Notes: generated from the letters alone by a model not told the origin. A stretch of 64,000 bases of DNA from Porphyrobacter sp. CACIAM 03H1 (GCF_002215495.1 NZ_CP021378.1:2914764-2978763); one strand, 5' to 3'; counted from the first letter of the stretch, positions 1 through 10,021 are shown. Numbers and translations: made by a program.

Positions 1-1368
1 AAGCTGGTGATGCACCAGACCCGCAAGCCCGACTGGTGCCAGGCCGATCTCAACGCCCTCATCGCCTCGTGCCGTGTCGCCGCGCGCCGCGTGATCGAGA
101 TGGCTGACCGCTTCGGTGACGATGTCTACGTCTCGGCCACGCAGGAGCTGCTCGCCCGCAACCACCGCGCGATGAAGTCGCTGCTGGCGATGGCCGTGGC
201 CGAGGAGCCGGTGAGTTTCGAGGACTACATCTGCGACGACGGCAAGGGCTACGGCCCCTACAAGATCCGCTGCACCATGTGGCGCGAGGGCGACCGCGTG
301 ATCCTCGATTTCGAGGGCACCGATCCGCAGTCGGCCGCCTCGATCAACTTCTTCCTCAACGAGAACATGTTCAAGATGTTCTTCGGCATCTACATGATCA
401 TGGTCTTCGACCCGCAGATCCTGTTCAACGACGGGTTCTACGATCTGATCGAGGTGCGCATCCCCGAAGGCTCGCTGCTGAAGCCGCACTTCCCCGCCGC
501 GCTTTCGGGCCGCACCCATGCGCTGGGGCGGATCTTCGACATCCTCGGCGGGCTGCTCGGGCAGAAGACGCCGGAGTTCCTCAACGCAGCGGGCTTCTCC
601 TCCTCGCCGCACCTGTTCTACTCGGGCTGGGACAGCCGCGAGGACGGCACCCGCGACTGGTTCCAGCTGTTCCAGATCGGCTTCGGGGGCATCCCCGGGC
701 GGCCGCTCGGCGACGGGCCGGACGGGCACTCGCTGTGGCCGGGCTTCACCAACGTGCCCAACGAGTTCCTCGAGCGCTACTTCCCGCTGCGGATCGAACG
801 CTACTCGACCGCGCCGGACAGCGGCGGGGCGGGCCTCCATCGCGGCGGCAACGGCATCCACATGACCTACCGCTTCCTCGCCGACGGCGAGATCGCGATC
901 CATGACGACCGCTGGTTCGTGCCGCCCTGGGGCGTCAATGGCGGGCACCCGGGCGCGCGGGCGCGCAAGGTGCTCGAATGCGCCGACGGCACCACCGCGA
1001 TCGTCGGCAACAAGGTCGAGAGTGTCGCGGTGAAGGCGGGCGACCTCCTCCACTTCATCACCTGGGGCGGCGGCGGCTGGGGCGACCCGCTGGCGCGCGA
1101 CCCGGAACTGGTGAGCCTCGAAATCCGGCAGGGCCTCGTCACCCCCGAGGGCGCGCACGCCTATGGCGTGGTGGCCGATGCCGCGGGCGCGGTCGACTAT
1201 GCCGCGACCGAGGCCCTGCGCGCGGAAATCGAGGCCGCGCGCGGGGAGCTTCCGCTGTTCGACTACGGCCCCGGCATCGATGCGCTGCGCGCGAACTGCG
1301 AGGCCGAGACCGGCCTCCCCGCCCCCGTCCAGCCTGTCTGGACGACGCTCAGGGAGGCCGCGGAATGA
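1..1368 (+). CDS. Hydantoinase B/oxoprolinase-family protein, 5' truncated by the window
   Basis: The reading frame is open from base 1, so the true start lies upstream. The 455 visible residues match the C-terminal part of HyuB / 5-oxoprolinase subunit B proteins, which are usually about 520-600 residues, so perhaps 100-200 residues are missing. The GTG at base 7 is not a convincing start. HyuB proteins work with a HyuA partner in ATP-dependent opening of hydantoin- or oxoproline-type rings; HyuA would be expected just upstream, outside the window. The stop overlaps the next ATG by 4 bp (ATGA), so translation is probably coupled to the CoA-transferase. The conserved regions seen include a glycine-rich GGAGLHRGGNG segment and a C-terminal WGGGGWGDPLARD segment typical of the family. 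Substrate unknown. Confidence 0.85.
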   Translation, partial: KLVMHQTRKPDWCQADLNALIASCRVAARRVIEMADRFGDDVYVSATQELLARNHRAMKSLLAMAVAEEPVSFEDYICDDGKGYGPYKIRCTMWREGDRVILDFEGTDPQSAASINFFLNENMFKMFFGIYMIMVFDPQILFNDGFYDLIEVRIPEGSLLKPHFPAALSGRTHALGRIFDILGGLLGQKTPEFLNAAGFSSSPHLFYSGWDSREDGTRDWFQLFQIGFGGIPGRPLGDGPDGHSLWPGFTNVPNEFLERYFPLRIERYSTAPDSGGAGLHRGGNGIHMTYRFLADGEIAIHDDRWFVPPWGVNGGHPGARARKVLECADGTTAIVGNKVESVAVKAGDLLHFITWGGGGWGDPLARDPELVSLEIRQGLVTPEGAHAYGVVADAAGAVDYAATEALRAEIEAARGELPLFDYGPGIDALRANCEAETGLPAPVQPVWTTLREAAE

Positions 1369-2546
1369 GCGCGCTCCAGGGGATCAAGGTGGTCGAGATG
1401 GGCCAGCTTCTCGCCGGGCCCTTCTGCGGCCAGCTGCTCGGCGACATGGGCGCGGACGTCGTCAAGATCGAGCCGCCGGGCGCGGGCGATCCGATGCGCA
1501 ACTGGGGTCAGGGCGACGAGAAGGTGCAGTGGGAAGTGATCGCCCGCAACAAGCGCTCGGTCACCTGCAACCTGCGCGTGCCCGAGGGTCAGGCGCTCGC
1601 CAAGAAGCTGATCGCCGGGGCCGATGTGCTGATCGAGAACTTCAAGCCCGGCACCCTGGAACGCTGGGGCATGAGCCCGGCCGAACTCCACGCGATGAAC
1701 CCCGGCCTGATCATCGCGCGAATGTCGGGCTACGGGCAGGACGGCCCTTATTCCGACCGTGCCGGCTTCGGCGGGATCGGCGAGGCGATGGGCGGGTGGC
1801 GCTACATCGTCGGCGAGCCCGACCGTCCGCCGAGCCGCATGGGAATCTCGATCGGCGACACCCTGTGCGCGACCTATGGCTGCATGGGCGTGCTCGCCGC
1901 GCTCCACCACCGGGAGAAGACCGGCGAGGGGCAGGTGGTCGACTCCGCGCTCTACGAGGCGGTGCTGCAGGTGATGGAGGGGCTGATCCCCGAATATGAC
2001 CGCAACGGGGTGATCCGCGAGCGTTCCGGCTCGGTGCTGAAGGGCATCGCGCCCTCCAACGTCTACACCTGCAAGGACGGCAGCTACATGATCGGCGCGA
2101 ACGGCGATGCGATCTTTGCGCGGCTGTGCCAGGCGATGGGCCGCCCGGAACTCGCCACCGACGAGCGTTACGCCACCCACATCGCGCGCGGCATCCATCA
2201 GGACGAACTGGACGCGCTGGTCAATGCCTGGACCGGCACGCTCACGGTCGACGAGGTCGATGCGCTGATGATCGAATATTCGATCCCGGCGGGGCGTGTC
2301 TACCGCGCGCCCGATATGCTCGCCGACCCGCACTTCCAGGCGCGCGAGGCAATCATCGAGGTCGAGACCCAGAAGCGTGGGCGCATCAGGATGCAGAACG
2401 CCTTCCCCAAGCTGTCCAGGACCCCCAGCACCATCAGCCGCCCCGCCCCCGCCGCGCCGGGGCAGGACAATGCCGAGGTCTTCGCCGAGCGCCTCGGCCT
2501 CGATGCCGCCGAGCTCGAGCGGCTGGCGGCTGCGGGGATCATCTGA
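1365..2546 (+). CDS. Class III CoA-transferase (CaiB/BaiF family)
   Basis: A full-length protein of 393 residues with the family opening GIKVVEMGQLLAGPFCGQLLGDMGADVVKIE cut into two recognisable blocks at residues 6-20 and 22-36. The SxGD segment has Asp165 in the position of the catalytic aspartate that forms the acyl anhydride in family III enzymes. These enzymes move CoA between carboxylic acids. The start at 1365 was chosen because its ATG overlaps the upstream stop (ATGA); a longer upstream extension of the frame has no support. It sits between a hydantoinase subunit and an amidohydrolase, overlapping both by 1-4 bp. This suggests a catabolic operon in which an acid released from an amide or ring compound is activated as a CoA ester. 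Donor and acceptor cannot be told from sequence. Confidence 0.92.
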   Translation: MSALQGIKVVEMGQLLAGPFCGQLLGDMGADVVKIEPPGAGDPMRNWGQGDEKVQWEVIARNKRSVTCNLRVPEGQALAKKLIAGADVLIENFKPGTLERWGMSPAELHAMNPGLIIARMSGYGQDGPYSDRAGFGGIGEAMGGWRYIVGEPDRPPSRMGISIGDTLCATYGCMGVLAALHHREKTGEGQVVDSALYEAVLQVMEGLIPEYDRNGVIRERSGSVLKGIAPSNVYTCKDGSYMIGANGDAIFARLCQAMGRPELATDERYATHIARGIHQDELDALVNAWTGTLTVDEVDALMIEYSIPAGRVYRAPDMLADPHFQAREAIIEVETQKRGRIRMQNAFPKLSRTPSTISRPAPAAPGQDNAEVFAERLGLDAAELERLAAAGII

Positions 2547-3181
2547 TGACCGGCCCCTCGGCAGCCGACAATTACGCCGGGGTCTATGAGGGGCGGCTCC
2601 AGCCGGGCAGCCGCCCTGCCCTGCTGATCGTCGATGTCGTGGCGGCCTACCTGACCGAAGGCTCGCCGCTGTTCATGGACACCGCCGCCGACGCGCTCGC
2701 CAGCAATGCGCGGCTGGCGGCGACGGCACAGGCGGCGGGGGTGCCGGTGGTGTTCACCAAAGTGCAGTACAAGCCCGACGGATCGGACGGCGGGGTGTTC
2801 TGGCGCAAGGCTCCGGTGCTCAGGGCCTTCGTCGAGGGTTCCCCGCTCGGCGCCTTCCCGCCCGGGCTGACGCCGCAAGCCGGCGACCGCGTTGTCACCA
2901 AGCAATACCCGTCCGCCTTTTTCGGCACCGGCCTTGCCGAGACCCTCCATGCTGAGGGCATCGATACGCTGCTGATCGGGGGCTATTCGACCTCGGGCTG
3001 CGTGCGCGCCTCGGCGCTCGATGCGATGCAATACGGCTTCGTGCCCCTCGTGGTGCGCGAGGCCTGTGCCGACCGCCACCCCGCCCCGCACGAGGCAAAC
3101 CTGTTCGACCTTCAGGCCAAGTATGCCGAAGTGATCTCCGAGGCCGAGGCCATGGCCGTGATGGGAGCGGCTTGCTCCTGA
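2546..3181 (+). CDS. Isochorismatase-family cysteine amidohydrolase
   Basis: 211 residues of the isochorismatase-like fold. The family triad is visible: Asp30 in LLIVDVV, Lys119 in VVTKQYPSAF and Cys152 in GYSTSGCVRASA. A cysteine at this place marks amidohydrolases (N-carbamoylsarcosine amidase, nicotinamidase, maleamate amidase) rather than true isochorismatases. The GGYSTSGCVR block is most like N-carbamoylsarcosine amidases. The ATG shares its A with the last base of the CoA-transferase stop. With hydantoinase B upstream, hydrolysis of an N-carbamoyl or amide intermediate is the likely role, but this is inferred from context. It is probably the last gene of the operon, since the next gene is on the other strand 10 bp away. 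Confidence 0.88.
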   Translation: MTGPSAADNYAGVYEGRLQPGSRPALLIVDVVAAYLTEGSPLFMDTAADALASNARLAATAQAAGVPVVFTKVQYKPDGSDGGVFWRKAPVLRAFVEGSPLGAFPPGLTPQAGDRVVTKQYPSAFFGTGLAETLHAEGIDTLLIGGYSTSGCVRASALDAMQYGFVPLVVREACADRHPAPHEANLFDLQAKYAEVISEAEAMAVMGAACS

Positions 3182-3191
3182 GCCGGCCTCC

Positions 3192-4387
3192 TCACTCGTG
3201 GCGCAGCGCGTCGATCGGGTCGAGCTTCGATGCGCGGCTGGCAGGGTAGTAGCCGAACACGATCCCCATGATCGCCGAGAACAGGAAGCTGACGATGTTG
3301 ATCGCCGGATCGAACACGTAGGGCACGTCGATCACCGCGGCGAGCCCGATCGAGGCGACGAAGCCCAGCGCGATGCCGACCAGCCCGCCGAGCGCGCACA
3401 GCACCACGGCCTCGGTCAGGAATTGCAGCCGCACCTCGCGCGCCAGCGCCCCGATGGCGAGGCGGATGCCGATCTCGCGCGTGCGCTCGGTGACGCTGAC
3501 GAGCATGATGTTCATGATCCCGATGCCGCCGACCAGCAGGCTGATCGAGGCGATCACCGCCACCATCGCGGTCAGAGCGCCGGTCGCCGCGCCCAGCGCC
3601 TGATTGACCTGCGCGGTGTCGATCACGTTGAAATCGTTCGGCTCGGCATCCTGCAGCAGCCGCCGCTCGCGCAGCAGGGCGACGAGCGAATCCTGCACCG
3701 TCGCCGCCGCATAGGCGGGGTCGTACTTGACCACGAAATAGTCGAGGTTCTCGTTCCCGCGGAAGCGCCGCTGGACGTTCTTGAGCGGCAGGTAGACCGC
3801 ATCGTCGTCGTCCGCGCCGCCCCCGCCCTGCCCGCGCTCCTCGACCGTGCCGATCACCTCGCACGAGACATCGCCGAGCCGCATCCGCGCCCCCACCGGG
3901 CTGGTGGCTGGCGGGAAGATCGCCTCGCGCACCTTGAGCCCGAGCAGGCACACGTTCTTGCCCGATTCCTCCTCGTCGCGGGTGAAGGCGCGGCCCTCGT
4001 CGATCTTGACCGATTGCGCCTCGAGCAGCTTGTTGGTCACGCCCTGCACGCGCGTGTCCCAGTCCTGCCCGTTGTAGAAGGCGGTGGCATTGGCCGAGAC
4101 ATTGCCCGCCGCGATCTCGACCCCGGCGATCTGCTGCCCGACCGCGCGCACGTCGGCATCGTCGAAGGGGCGGATCGTGCCGCGGGTGGTGCGCACCGGG
4201 AAGACGATGAAGTTGCTCGCGCCGAGCGAGGAAATCTCCTCCTGGACCGAGGCCGTCACCCCGTTGCCGAGCGTCACCATCGTCACCACCGCGGCCACGC
4301 CGATGATGATGCCGAGCGTCGTCAGGATCGAGCGCAGGATGTGCCGCCGGATCTCGCGCAGGGCGAGGAGGATGCTCGTGCCCAGCA

Positions 4388-4388
<1 letters not shown>
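3192..4388 (-). CDS. MacB-type ABC transporter permease (FtsX/MacB_PCD)
   Basis: 398 residues. The N-terminal LLALREIRRHILRSILTTLG block and first membrane helix are followed by a large extracytoplasmic domain (about residues 45-265). Three C-terminal helices follow, the last after the EIGIRLAIGA cytoplasmic motif, and the protein ends DPIDALRHE. This is the MacB permease topology. Unlike E. coli MacB, the ATPase is a separate upstream gene whose stop overlaps this ATG by one base. It is the last gene of a four-gene operon (outer-membrane factor, adaptor, ATPase, permease), so it should be the inner-membrane channel subunit of a tripartite exporter. Substrate unknown; macrolides, peptides or lipoproteins are typical for relatives. 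Confidence 0.92.
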
Positions 4389-5124
<736 letters not shown>

Positions 5125-5128
<4 letters not shown>

Positions 5129-6444
5129 GGGGTTGCCGCCTTGACCCCGGTGACGACCTTCATGCCGGGCTTGAGGTCGTTCGAGCGGACCACAGTGCGC
5201 CGCCCGTCGCTGCGGCCGGTGATCACCTCGATCGCCTTCAATGTGCCGTCGGCCTGGAGCACCTGCACCTGCTGGCGGCTGCCCTCGCCGATACTGGCCT
5301 GCTGCTTGTCGCGCTCGAGCCCGATTTGCGGCTGGAACACCCCGCCGCCGCTCTCCTCCTCCTTCTCGGGGCGGAAGCGCAGCGCGGCGTTGGGCACGAG
5401 CAGCGCCTTGCCGGTGTTCTGCGTGGCGATGCTCGCGGTCGCGGTCATGCCGGGGCGCAGCAGGCCATCGGGGTTCTGCACCTCGAGCCGCGCCTCGTAG
5501 CTCACCACCGACCCGCCGCCGGCAGCCGCCGCCGCGCCGGCCCCGCCCGACTGGCTCTCGACCGTGTTGCGCGAGGCGAGGTCGACGCGCTGGAGCCGCG
5601 CCGGGAAGCGCCGGCCGGGATAGGCATCGACCGTGAAGCTCGCCTCCTGCCCGGCCGCGACCTGGCCCACGTCGGCCTCGTCGATGGCGACACGCAGCTG
5701 CATCTCTGACAAATCCTCGGCGATCACGAACAAGGTGACGGTGTTGAAGGCGGCGACCACGGTCTGCCCCGGCTCGATCCGGCGGGCGAGGACCACGCCG
5801 TTGACGGGGGAGCGGATCACCGCACGCGAACGGGTGGTGAGGTTGGCCTTGAGCTGCGCCGAGGCGGCCTCGATGTTGGCGCGCGCCGAGGCGACGGTGG
5901 CCTTGTCGCGCTGCACGGCGGCCTCGGCCTGTTCGAGTTCGATCTGCGAGGGCACCCGCCCGCCCGAGAGGCGCCGCACTTCCTCGAGCCGGGTGAGCTG
6001 CACCGTGTCGATATCGAGCGTCGCCTGCGCCTGCCCAAGCGCCGCGCGCGCGGCATTGAGGTTGGCCCGCGACTGGGCGATCTGCTGGTCGATGATCTCG
6101 GTGTTGATCACCGCGATCACCTGCCCCCTGGTGACGCGGTCGTTGACGTCGACCGCGACCGTATCGACCGGGCCGGTGACTTCGGCGCCGACCTCGACCT
6201 GGTTGGTCGGGCGCAGGTTGCCGGTCGCGGTGACCGACAGCGCGAGCGATTCCTGCGTGACGGCCTCGGTGATGTAATCGGGCGGCGGCGGATCGGCGGT
6301 GCAGCGCGCGATGCCGAGCACCAGCAGGACGAGCACCACGCCCGGCAGCCAGAACTTCATCCACCGCCGCCAGCGCGGGCGCGGCTTGCTGCCGAGGAAT
6401 TCGTCCACGTTCGGCGCTTCTGCCGGATTGCTCGCTTCGTTCAC
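5125..6444 (-). CDS. MacA-like periplasmic adaptor (HlyD/RND membrane-fusion family)
   Basis: 439 residues: a cytoplasmic N-terminus, one membrane anchor at about residues 30-48, a lipoyl-like half-motif (TATGNLRP, then VDVNDRVTRGQVIAVINTE), a long coiled-coil hairpin rich in Ala, Gln and Arg, and the second lipoyl half (VRSPVNGVVLARRIEPGQTV). A beta-barrel and membrane-proximal domain follow. This order is that of MacA adaptors. A glycine/alanine-rich insert near residues 295-315 is unusual and may be a flexible loop. It overlaps the outer-membrane factor upstream and the ATPase downstream by 4 bp each, so it bridges the inner-membrane ABC pump and the outer-membrane channel. Confidence 0.93.
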
Positions 6445-7925
6445 TCGCCGGGCTCCCTCGCCGCAATTTGTTCCAAACCCGCGCCATCGGGCACCGACCA
6501 GCCGCCGCCCAGCGCGCGGGCGAGGCTGATGAAGGCGATCGCCCGCGCGCCTTGGGCGTTGGCGAGCGCGTTGCGCGTGCCGAGCAGCTGGCTTTCCGCG
6601 ACCAGCAGACGCTGGAAGTCGATCAGCCCCGCCTGATACTGGCTGCGCGCAAGCACCGCGGCGTTCTGCGCGCCCTCGCTAGCCTCGGTGAGCGAGGCGA
6701 CCTGATCGGCATTGGCCTCGAGATCGACCGCCGCGCTCTCGACTTCCTGAAGCGCGGTGAGGATGCTTTGCCGCCACGCCGCGAGCGATCCGTCGGCGGC
6801 GGCCTCGGCTCCCTCGATCCGCCCGCGCACCCGCCCGCCGTCGAAGATCAGCTGCGAGAGGCTGGCGAAGATGTTGCCGGTGACGAGGTCGAACAGGCTG
6901 CCCGCGTTGCGCGCGTTGGTGCCGATCGTGCCCGAGAGGCGGGCGAGCGGGTAGAGCTGGGTGCGCGCCACGCCGACACGGTCGAGATCGGCGGCGAGCC
7001 GCGCCTCGGCCGCGCTCACGTCGGGGCGGCGGCGCAGGGTGTCGGCGGGCACGTCGAGCGCGATGCCGGCGGGCGGCGCGGGGATGGCGCGGGGTGTTTC
7101 GGTGAGGGCGCGGTAGACCCGGCCAGGCGGCTCGCCGATCAGGGTCGAGATCGCGTTCGCCACCGCCGCGAGATTGCTTTCGAGCTGCGGGATCGAGGCC
7201 GCGGTCTGGGCGCGCTGGGTGCGGGCCTGCTCGACATCGAGGCTGTTCACCAGCCCCGCCTGGTTGCGCCAGCGCGTGATCTGGAGCGTGTCGTCCTGGA
7301 TCGCCAGCGTCTCGCGCGCGATGGCGAGCTGCGCGGCCAGCGCCCGGGCGCTTACCACCTGGCTCGCCACCTGGGCGACGATCACCCGCTCGAGATCGCC
7401 GAGCGAATAGCCTGCCGCCTGAAGGTCGCCGCGGGCGGCATCGATCGAGCCGTCGATCCGGCCGAACAGGTCGACCTCCCACGAGGCGTCGGCGCCGAGC
7501 GAGAGGAACACATCGTCGCTCGCCAGATCGCCGACATCGCGGCGTGCACCGCCGCTGGCGCTGACCGTGGGCACGCGGTCGGCGCGCGCGGCGCGCAGGG
7601 CGGCCCGCGCGGCGCGCAGGCGGGCGGCGGCTTGGGCAATGTCGAGGTTCTCGCTGCGCGCCCGGTCGACGAACTCGGCGACCAGCGGATCGTCGAGCAT
7701 CAGCCAGTAGCGATCGAGCGGAACCTCGGTCGCGCCCGGCTCGGCCAGCACCCAGCGTTCGGGAACCGGCTGGACGCTCGCCATCGGCGGCGGGTCGGCA
7801 CCCAGCCCGGTGCAGGCGGGAAGCATGGGGAGCGCCAGCAGAGCGGCAAGACCGGCGCAGGCGTGTCTCGCGCGCGGCGCGGCATGGCGGGATGTCGTGG
7901 TAAGACCTGTGTTTTTCCCTGCCAC
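6441..7925 (-). CDS. Outer-membrane efflux lipoprotein (NodT/OprM family)
   Basis: About 494 residues with the twofold outer-membrane efflux repeat seen in TolC/OprM proteins. An N-terminal export signal ends in the lipobox LPAC, so the protein is probably lipid-anchored like NodT-family factors. The start is uncertain. I chose the GTG at 7925, preceded by a GAGAGGGG ribosome-binding sequence about nine bases upstream; an in-frame ATG at 7976 would add 17 residues of unlikely signal sequence. It is the first gene of the minus-strand efflux operon, so the promoter should lie in 7926-8165. It supplies the outer-membrane exit duct for the adaptor/ABC pump encoded downstream. Confidence 0.9.
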   Translation of the reverse strand: MAGKNTGLTTTSRHAAPRARHACAGLAALLALPMLPACTGLGADPPPMASVQPVPERWVLAEPGATEVPLDRYWLMLDDPLVAEFVDRARSENLDIAQAAARLRAARAALRAARADRVPTVSASGGARRDVGDLASDDVFLSLGADASWEVDLFGRIDGSIDAARGDLQAAGYSLGDLERVIVAQVASQVVSARALAAQLAIARETLAIQDDTLQITRWRNQAGLVNSLDVEQARTQRAQTAASIPQLESNLAAVANAISTLIGEPPGRVYRALTETPRAIPAPPAGIALDVPADTLRRRPDVSAAEARLAADLDRVGVARTQLYPLARLSGTIGTNARNAGSLFDLVTGNIFASLSQLIFDGGRVRGRIEGAEAAADGSLAAWRQSILTALQEVESAAVDLEANADQVASLTEASEGAQNAAVLARSQYQAGLIDFQRLLVAESQLLGTRNALANAQGARAIAFISLARALGGGWSVPDGAGLEQIAAREPGE

Positions 7926-8131
7926 CCCGAACGCGCCCCTCTCGTGGCGGGAAGCTTCGAAGATGCCGCCCCGCATTCCCAAGTGCTATCAGCGCGATCC
8001 GACCCGCACAATGCAGGTTGGTCGGCTTTACCCGATCACTCGTCGATGACCAGCGGCGAGCTGGAGGAATCGTCGGCATCCCGCCGGGCGGGAACCGGAG
8101 CCCCTCATGTTAGCGGTGGAAAATTAACAGG

Positions 8132-8159
8132 TTGCCTTGCCCGGGGCGTGACCTATTCT
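8132..8159 (+). promoter_or_regulatory. Sigma70-like promoter of the radical-SAM gene, probably leaderless
   Basis: TTGCCT (8132-8137) and TATTCT (8154-8159) are separated by 16 bp and resemble -35 and -10 boxes. The ATG of the downstream gene begins 7 bp after the -10 box, where transcription would start, so the mRNA would have almost no leader. No ribosome-binding sequence precedes the ATG, which fits a leaderless message. Inference from spacing only. Confidence 0.45.
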
Positions 8160-8165
8160 GGCTTC

Positions 8166-9242
8166 ATGCAGGAACAGACCGCCCCCTTTTGCAGCCAGCC
8201 CTGGACCACCCTCTACGTGCAATGGGACGGCAAGGTGACCCGCCCCTGCATCCGCGGGCCGCAGAACCTCGGATCGCTCGAGACCTATGCGGACATCCGC
8301 GATCTGTGGAACGGGGCGGCGATGCAGAACGTGCGCTCGGCGGTGGCGACGCAGACCAACCTCAACCTCGCCTGTCGCACCTGCCATGCCGCGCGCAGCC
8401 GGACGATCGACCACCTGACGAGCTTCGGCCGCAACATCGGCGGCGATTTCGGCTACGACAAGGTCGCCAACTACTACGATGTGCACGATTCATGGCAGGC
8501 CGGACAGATCGCGCCGGAAACCGGCCCGATCGTCCTGGTGCTCGACATGAGCTCCAAGTGCCACATCCGCTGCCAGAAGTGCTTCGTCTACCATTCCGAC
8601 ATGCAGTACGGCCTCGGCCACATGCCCGACGCGGTGTTCGACAAGGTGCGCCCGCTGTTCCGGACGGCGCTCGAAGTCATCGGGCACGAAAACGGCGAAT
8701 GCATGCTCCACAAGCGGTTCATCGACATGGTGACCGAGATCAAGGCCAATGGCTGCCGCTTCATGTTCAACACCACCGGCCAGCTGATCGACGACGAGAA
8801 GGCGCGGCAGCTGGTGGCTCTCGGGGTCGACAAGATCATGCTCTCGATCGATGCGACCGAGGCCGAGACCTATGCCTATCTCCACAAGGGCGGAACGCTC
8901 GAAAAGGTGATGTCGGGCATCGCCGCCATCAACCGGGAGAAGACCCTGGCCGGCGTCACGCAGCCCCGTCTGGGCTGGTATTTCGTCGCCTGCCGGTCGA
9001 ACATCGACCAGCTCGTCCCGGCGGCAAGGCTGGCCGTGTCCCTCGGTTTCGGCATGATGTTCGTGACCCACCTCAACAAGCCGACGGGCGAGCAGTGGCG
9101 CTCCTATTTCGATTTCTACCGGCAGGAGAGCCTGCATCTCGATCCGGAGCTGAAGGCACGATACGCCGATGCAGTCGAAGAGGCACGTGCAGTGACGGTC
9201 GCGGCCGGGCTCGAGTTCTTCTCCGGATCGCCGGACGCCTGA
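8166..9242 (+). CDS. Radical-SAM protein with an N-terminal SPASM-like cysteine module
   Basis: 358 residues. The radical-SAM cluster motif CX3CX2C is at Cys132, Cys136 and Cys139 (KCHIRCQKCF), followed by a TIM-barrel-like region with GHENGE and a later LSIDATE strand. Before it, residues 8-75 carry CSQPWTTLYVQWDGKV..C28, LGSLETYADIRDLWNG and C70xxC73. This is the pattern normally found after the core in SPASM/twitch domains, where it binds auxiliary iron-sulfur clusters. Order SPASM then core is the reverse of the usual one. SPASM enzymes modify peptides or anaerobic-enzyme residues, but no small peptide gene was seen adjacent. The gene stands alone, divergent from the efflux operon. Function unknown; assignment to the superfamily is firm. 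Confidence 0.9.
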   Translation: MQEQTAPFCSQPWTTLYVQWDGKVTRPCIRGPQNLGSLETYADIRDLWNGAAMQNVRSAVATQTNLNLACRTCHAARSRTIDHLTSFGRNIGGDFGYDKVANYYDVHDSWQAGQIAPETGPIVLVLDMSSKCHIRCQKCFVYHSDMQYGLGHMPDAVFDKVRPLFRTALEVIGHENGECMLHKRFIDMVTEIKANGCRFMFNTTGQLIDDEKARQLVALGVDKIMLSIDATEAETYAYLHKGGTLEKVMSGIAAINREKTLAGVTQPRLGWYFVACRSNIDQLVPAARLAVSLGFGMMFVTHLNKPTGEQWRSYFDFYRQESLHLDPELKARYADAVEEARAVTVAAGLEFFSGSPDA

Positions 9243-9338
9243 TCGCCGGGCCAGCCATTGTGCCGGATAGGTTTGTTGCAGAACAGGCCCTCTGGTCGTC
9301 GCATGGGCGTCGGTAACGGTCGTCAGGCGAGTTACGAG

Positions 9339-9971
9339 CTATCGCGCCGGATCATTGGCCCGTTGCGGTGACGGCAATCCGATCAGTTCCCGCATCCAGC
9401 GTGACAAGGTGCTCTTTACATCGTCGGCGCTGATTGCCGGTTCTGGCTGACTGCGCTCGAGCGCCATTCCCTGGCGCAGCGCGATGAAGATCGCCGCGGA
9501 TCGGGCTGGATCAGCCACCTCGGCCTTCGCCTTGGCGGCGATGGCGGTGATGATTTCGGCAACCGCATCGTAATGACGCGCGAAAAGCTCGGTGCGGCGC
9601 GCAGCGAAGGCGGCCGAGCGTGTGGCGTGCAAGGCAAATTCGATCGAAAGCAGGCACCAGTCGAGGTCGACCGGGTCGCTGGCATATCGCTCGGCAATGC
9701 TTTCGATCGCCTCCTCTGCCGAAGCTTCCGCAGGGGCAAAGCCGCTGCTGATCGCGACCTCCTCGCTCATGTGCCGTTCGAGCAGTTCGAGGAAGATCGC
9801 CTCCTTGCTCTCGAAGTTCGAATAGAAGGCGCCCTTCGAAAAGCCGGCGCCTTCGGCGATCACATCGACCGAAGCACCCGCATATCCTTCGCGCGTGAAG
9901 GCATCTTTTGCGGCATCGAGCAGGCGCTCGCGCGTCTTCTGCCGGCTTTCGGATCGGGTCAGGCGGGCCAT
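9339..9971 (-). CDS. TetR-family repressor
   Basis: 210 residues from ATG 9971. An upstream TTG would add seven residues but overlaps the promoter side. The N-terminal helix-turn-helix is clear: RLLDAAKDAFTREGYAGASVDVIAEGAGFSKGAFYSNF, shown here as a family pattern with the hallmark GxFYxxFxxKE at about residues 40-50. The C-terminal ligand domain is not assignable. It is divergent from the SDR/NTF2/SMP-30 operon, with strong dyads between the two starts, so it very probably represses that operon and itself. The inducer may be a substrate of the SDR enzyme. Confidence 0.93.
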   Translation of the reverse strand: MARLTRSESRQKTRERLLDAAKDAFTREGYAGASVDVIAEGAGFSKGAFYSNFESKEAIFLELLERHMSEEVAISSGFAPAEASAEEAIESIAERYASDPVDLDWCLLSIEFALHATRSAAFAARRTELFARHYDAVAEIITAIAAKAKAEVADPARSAAIFIALRQGMALERSQPEPAISADDVKSTLSRWMRELIGLPSPQRANDPAR

Positions 9972-9996
9972 AGCTTCCGATACCACTTGCAATCAA

Positions 9997-10021
9997 AATA
10001 CCAATCGGTATTTAAATACCG
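9997..10021. promoter_or_regulatory. Overlapping dyad operators for the adjacent TetR repressor
   Basis: A perfect 16-bp palindrome (CGGTATTTAAATACCG) occupies 10006-10021. It overlaps a second dyad with 6-bp arms AATACC (9997-10002) and GGTATT (10007-10012). The cluster lies between the divergent starts at 9971 and 10047, the expected place for a TetR operator controlling both directions. Binding is inferred. Confidence 0.7.

Noticed and set aside
1263..2333. Long minus-strand frame (356 codons) antisense to the CoA-transferase
   Set aside because: A shadow of the real gene caused by high GC at codon third positions; rich in His/Arg/Ala, with no family pattern or start signal.
6468..8165. 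Upstream extension of the radical-SAM frame
   Set aside because: It is antisense to the outer-membrane efflux gene. The ATG at 8166 begins the conserved part and follows a promoter.
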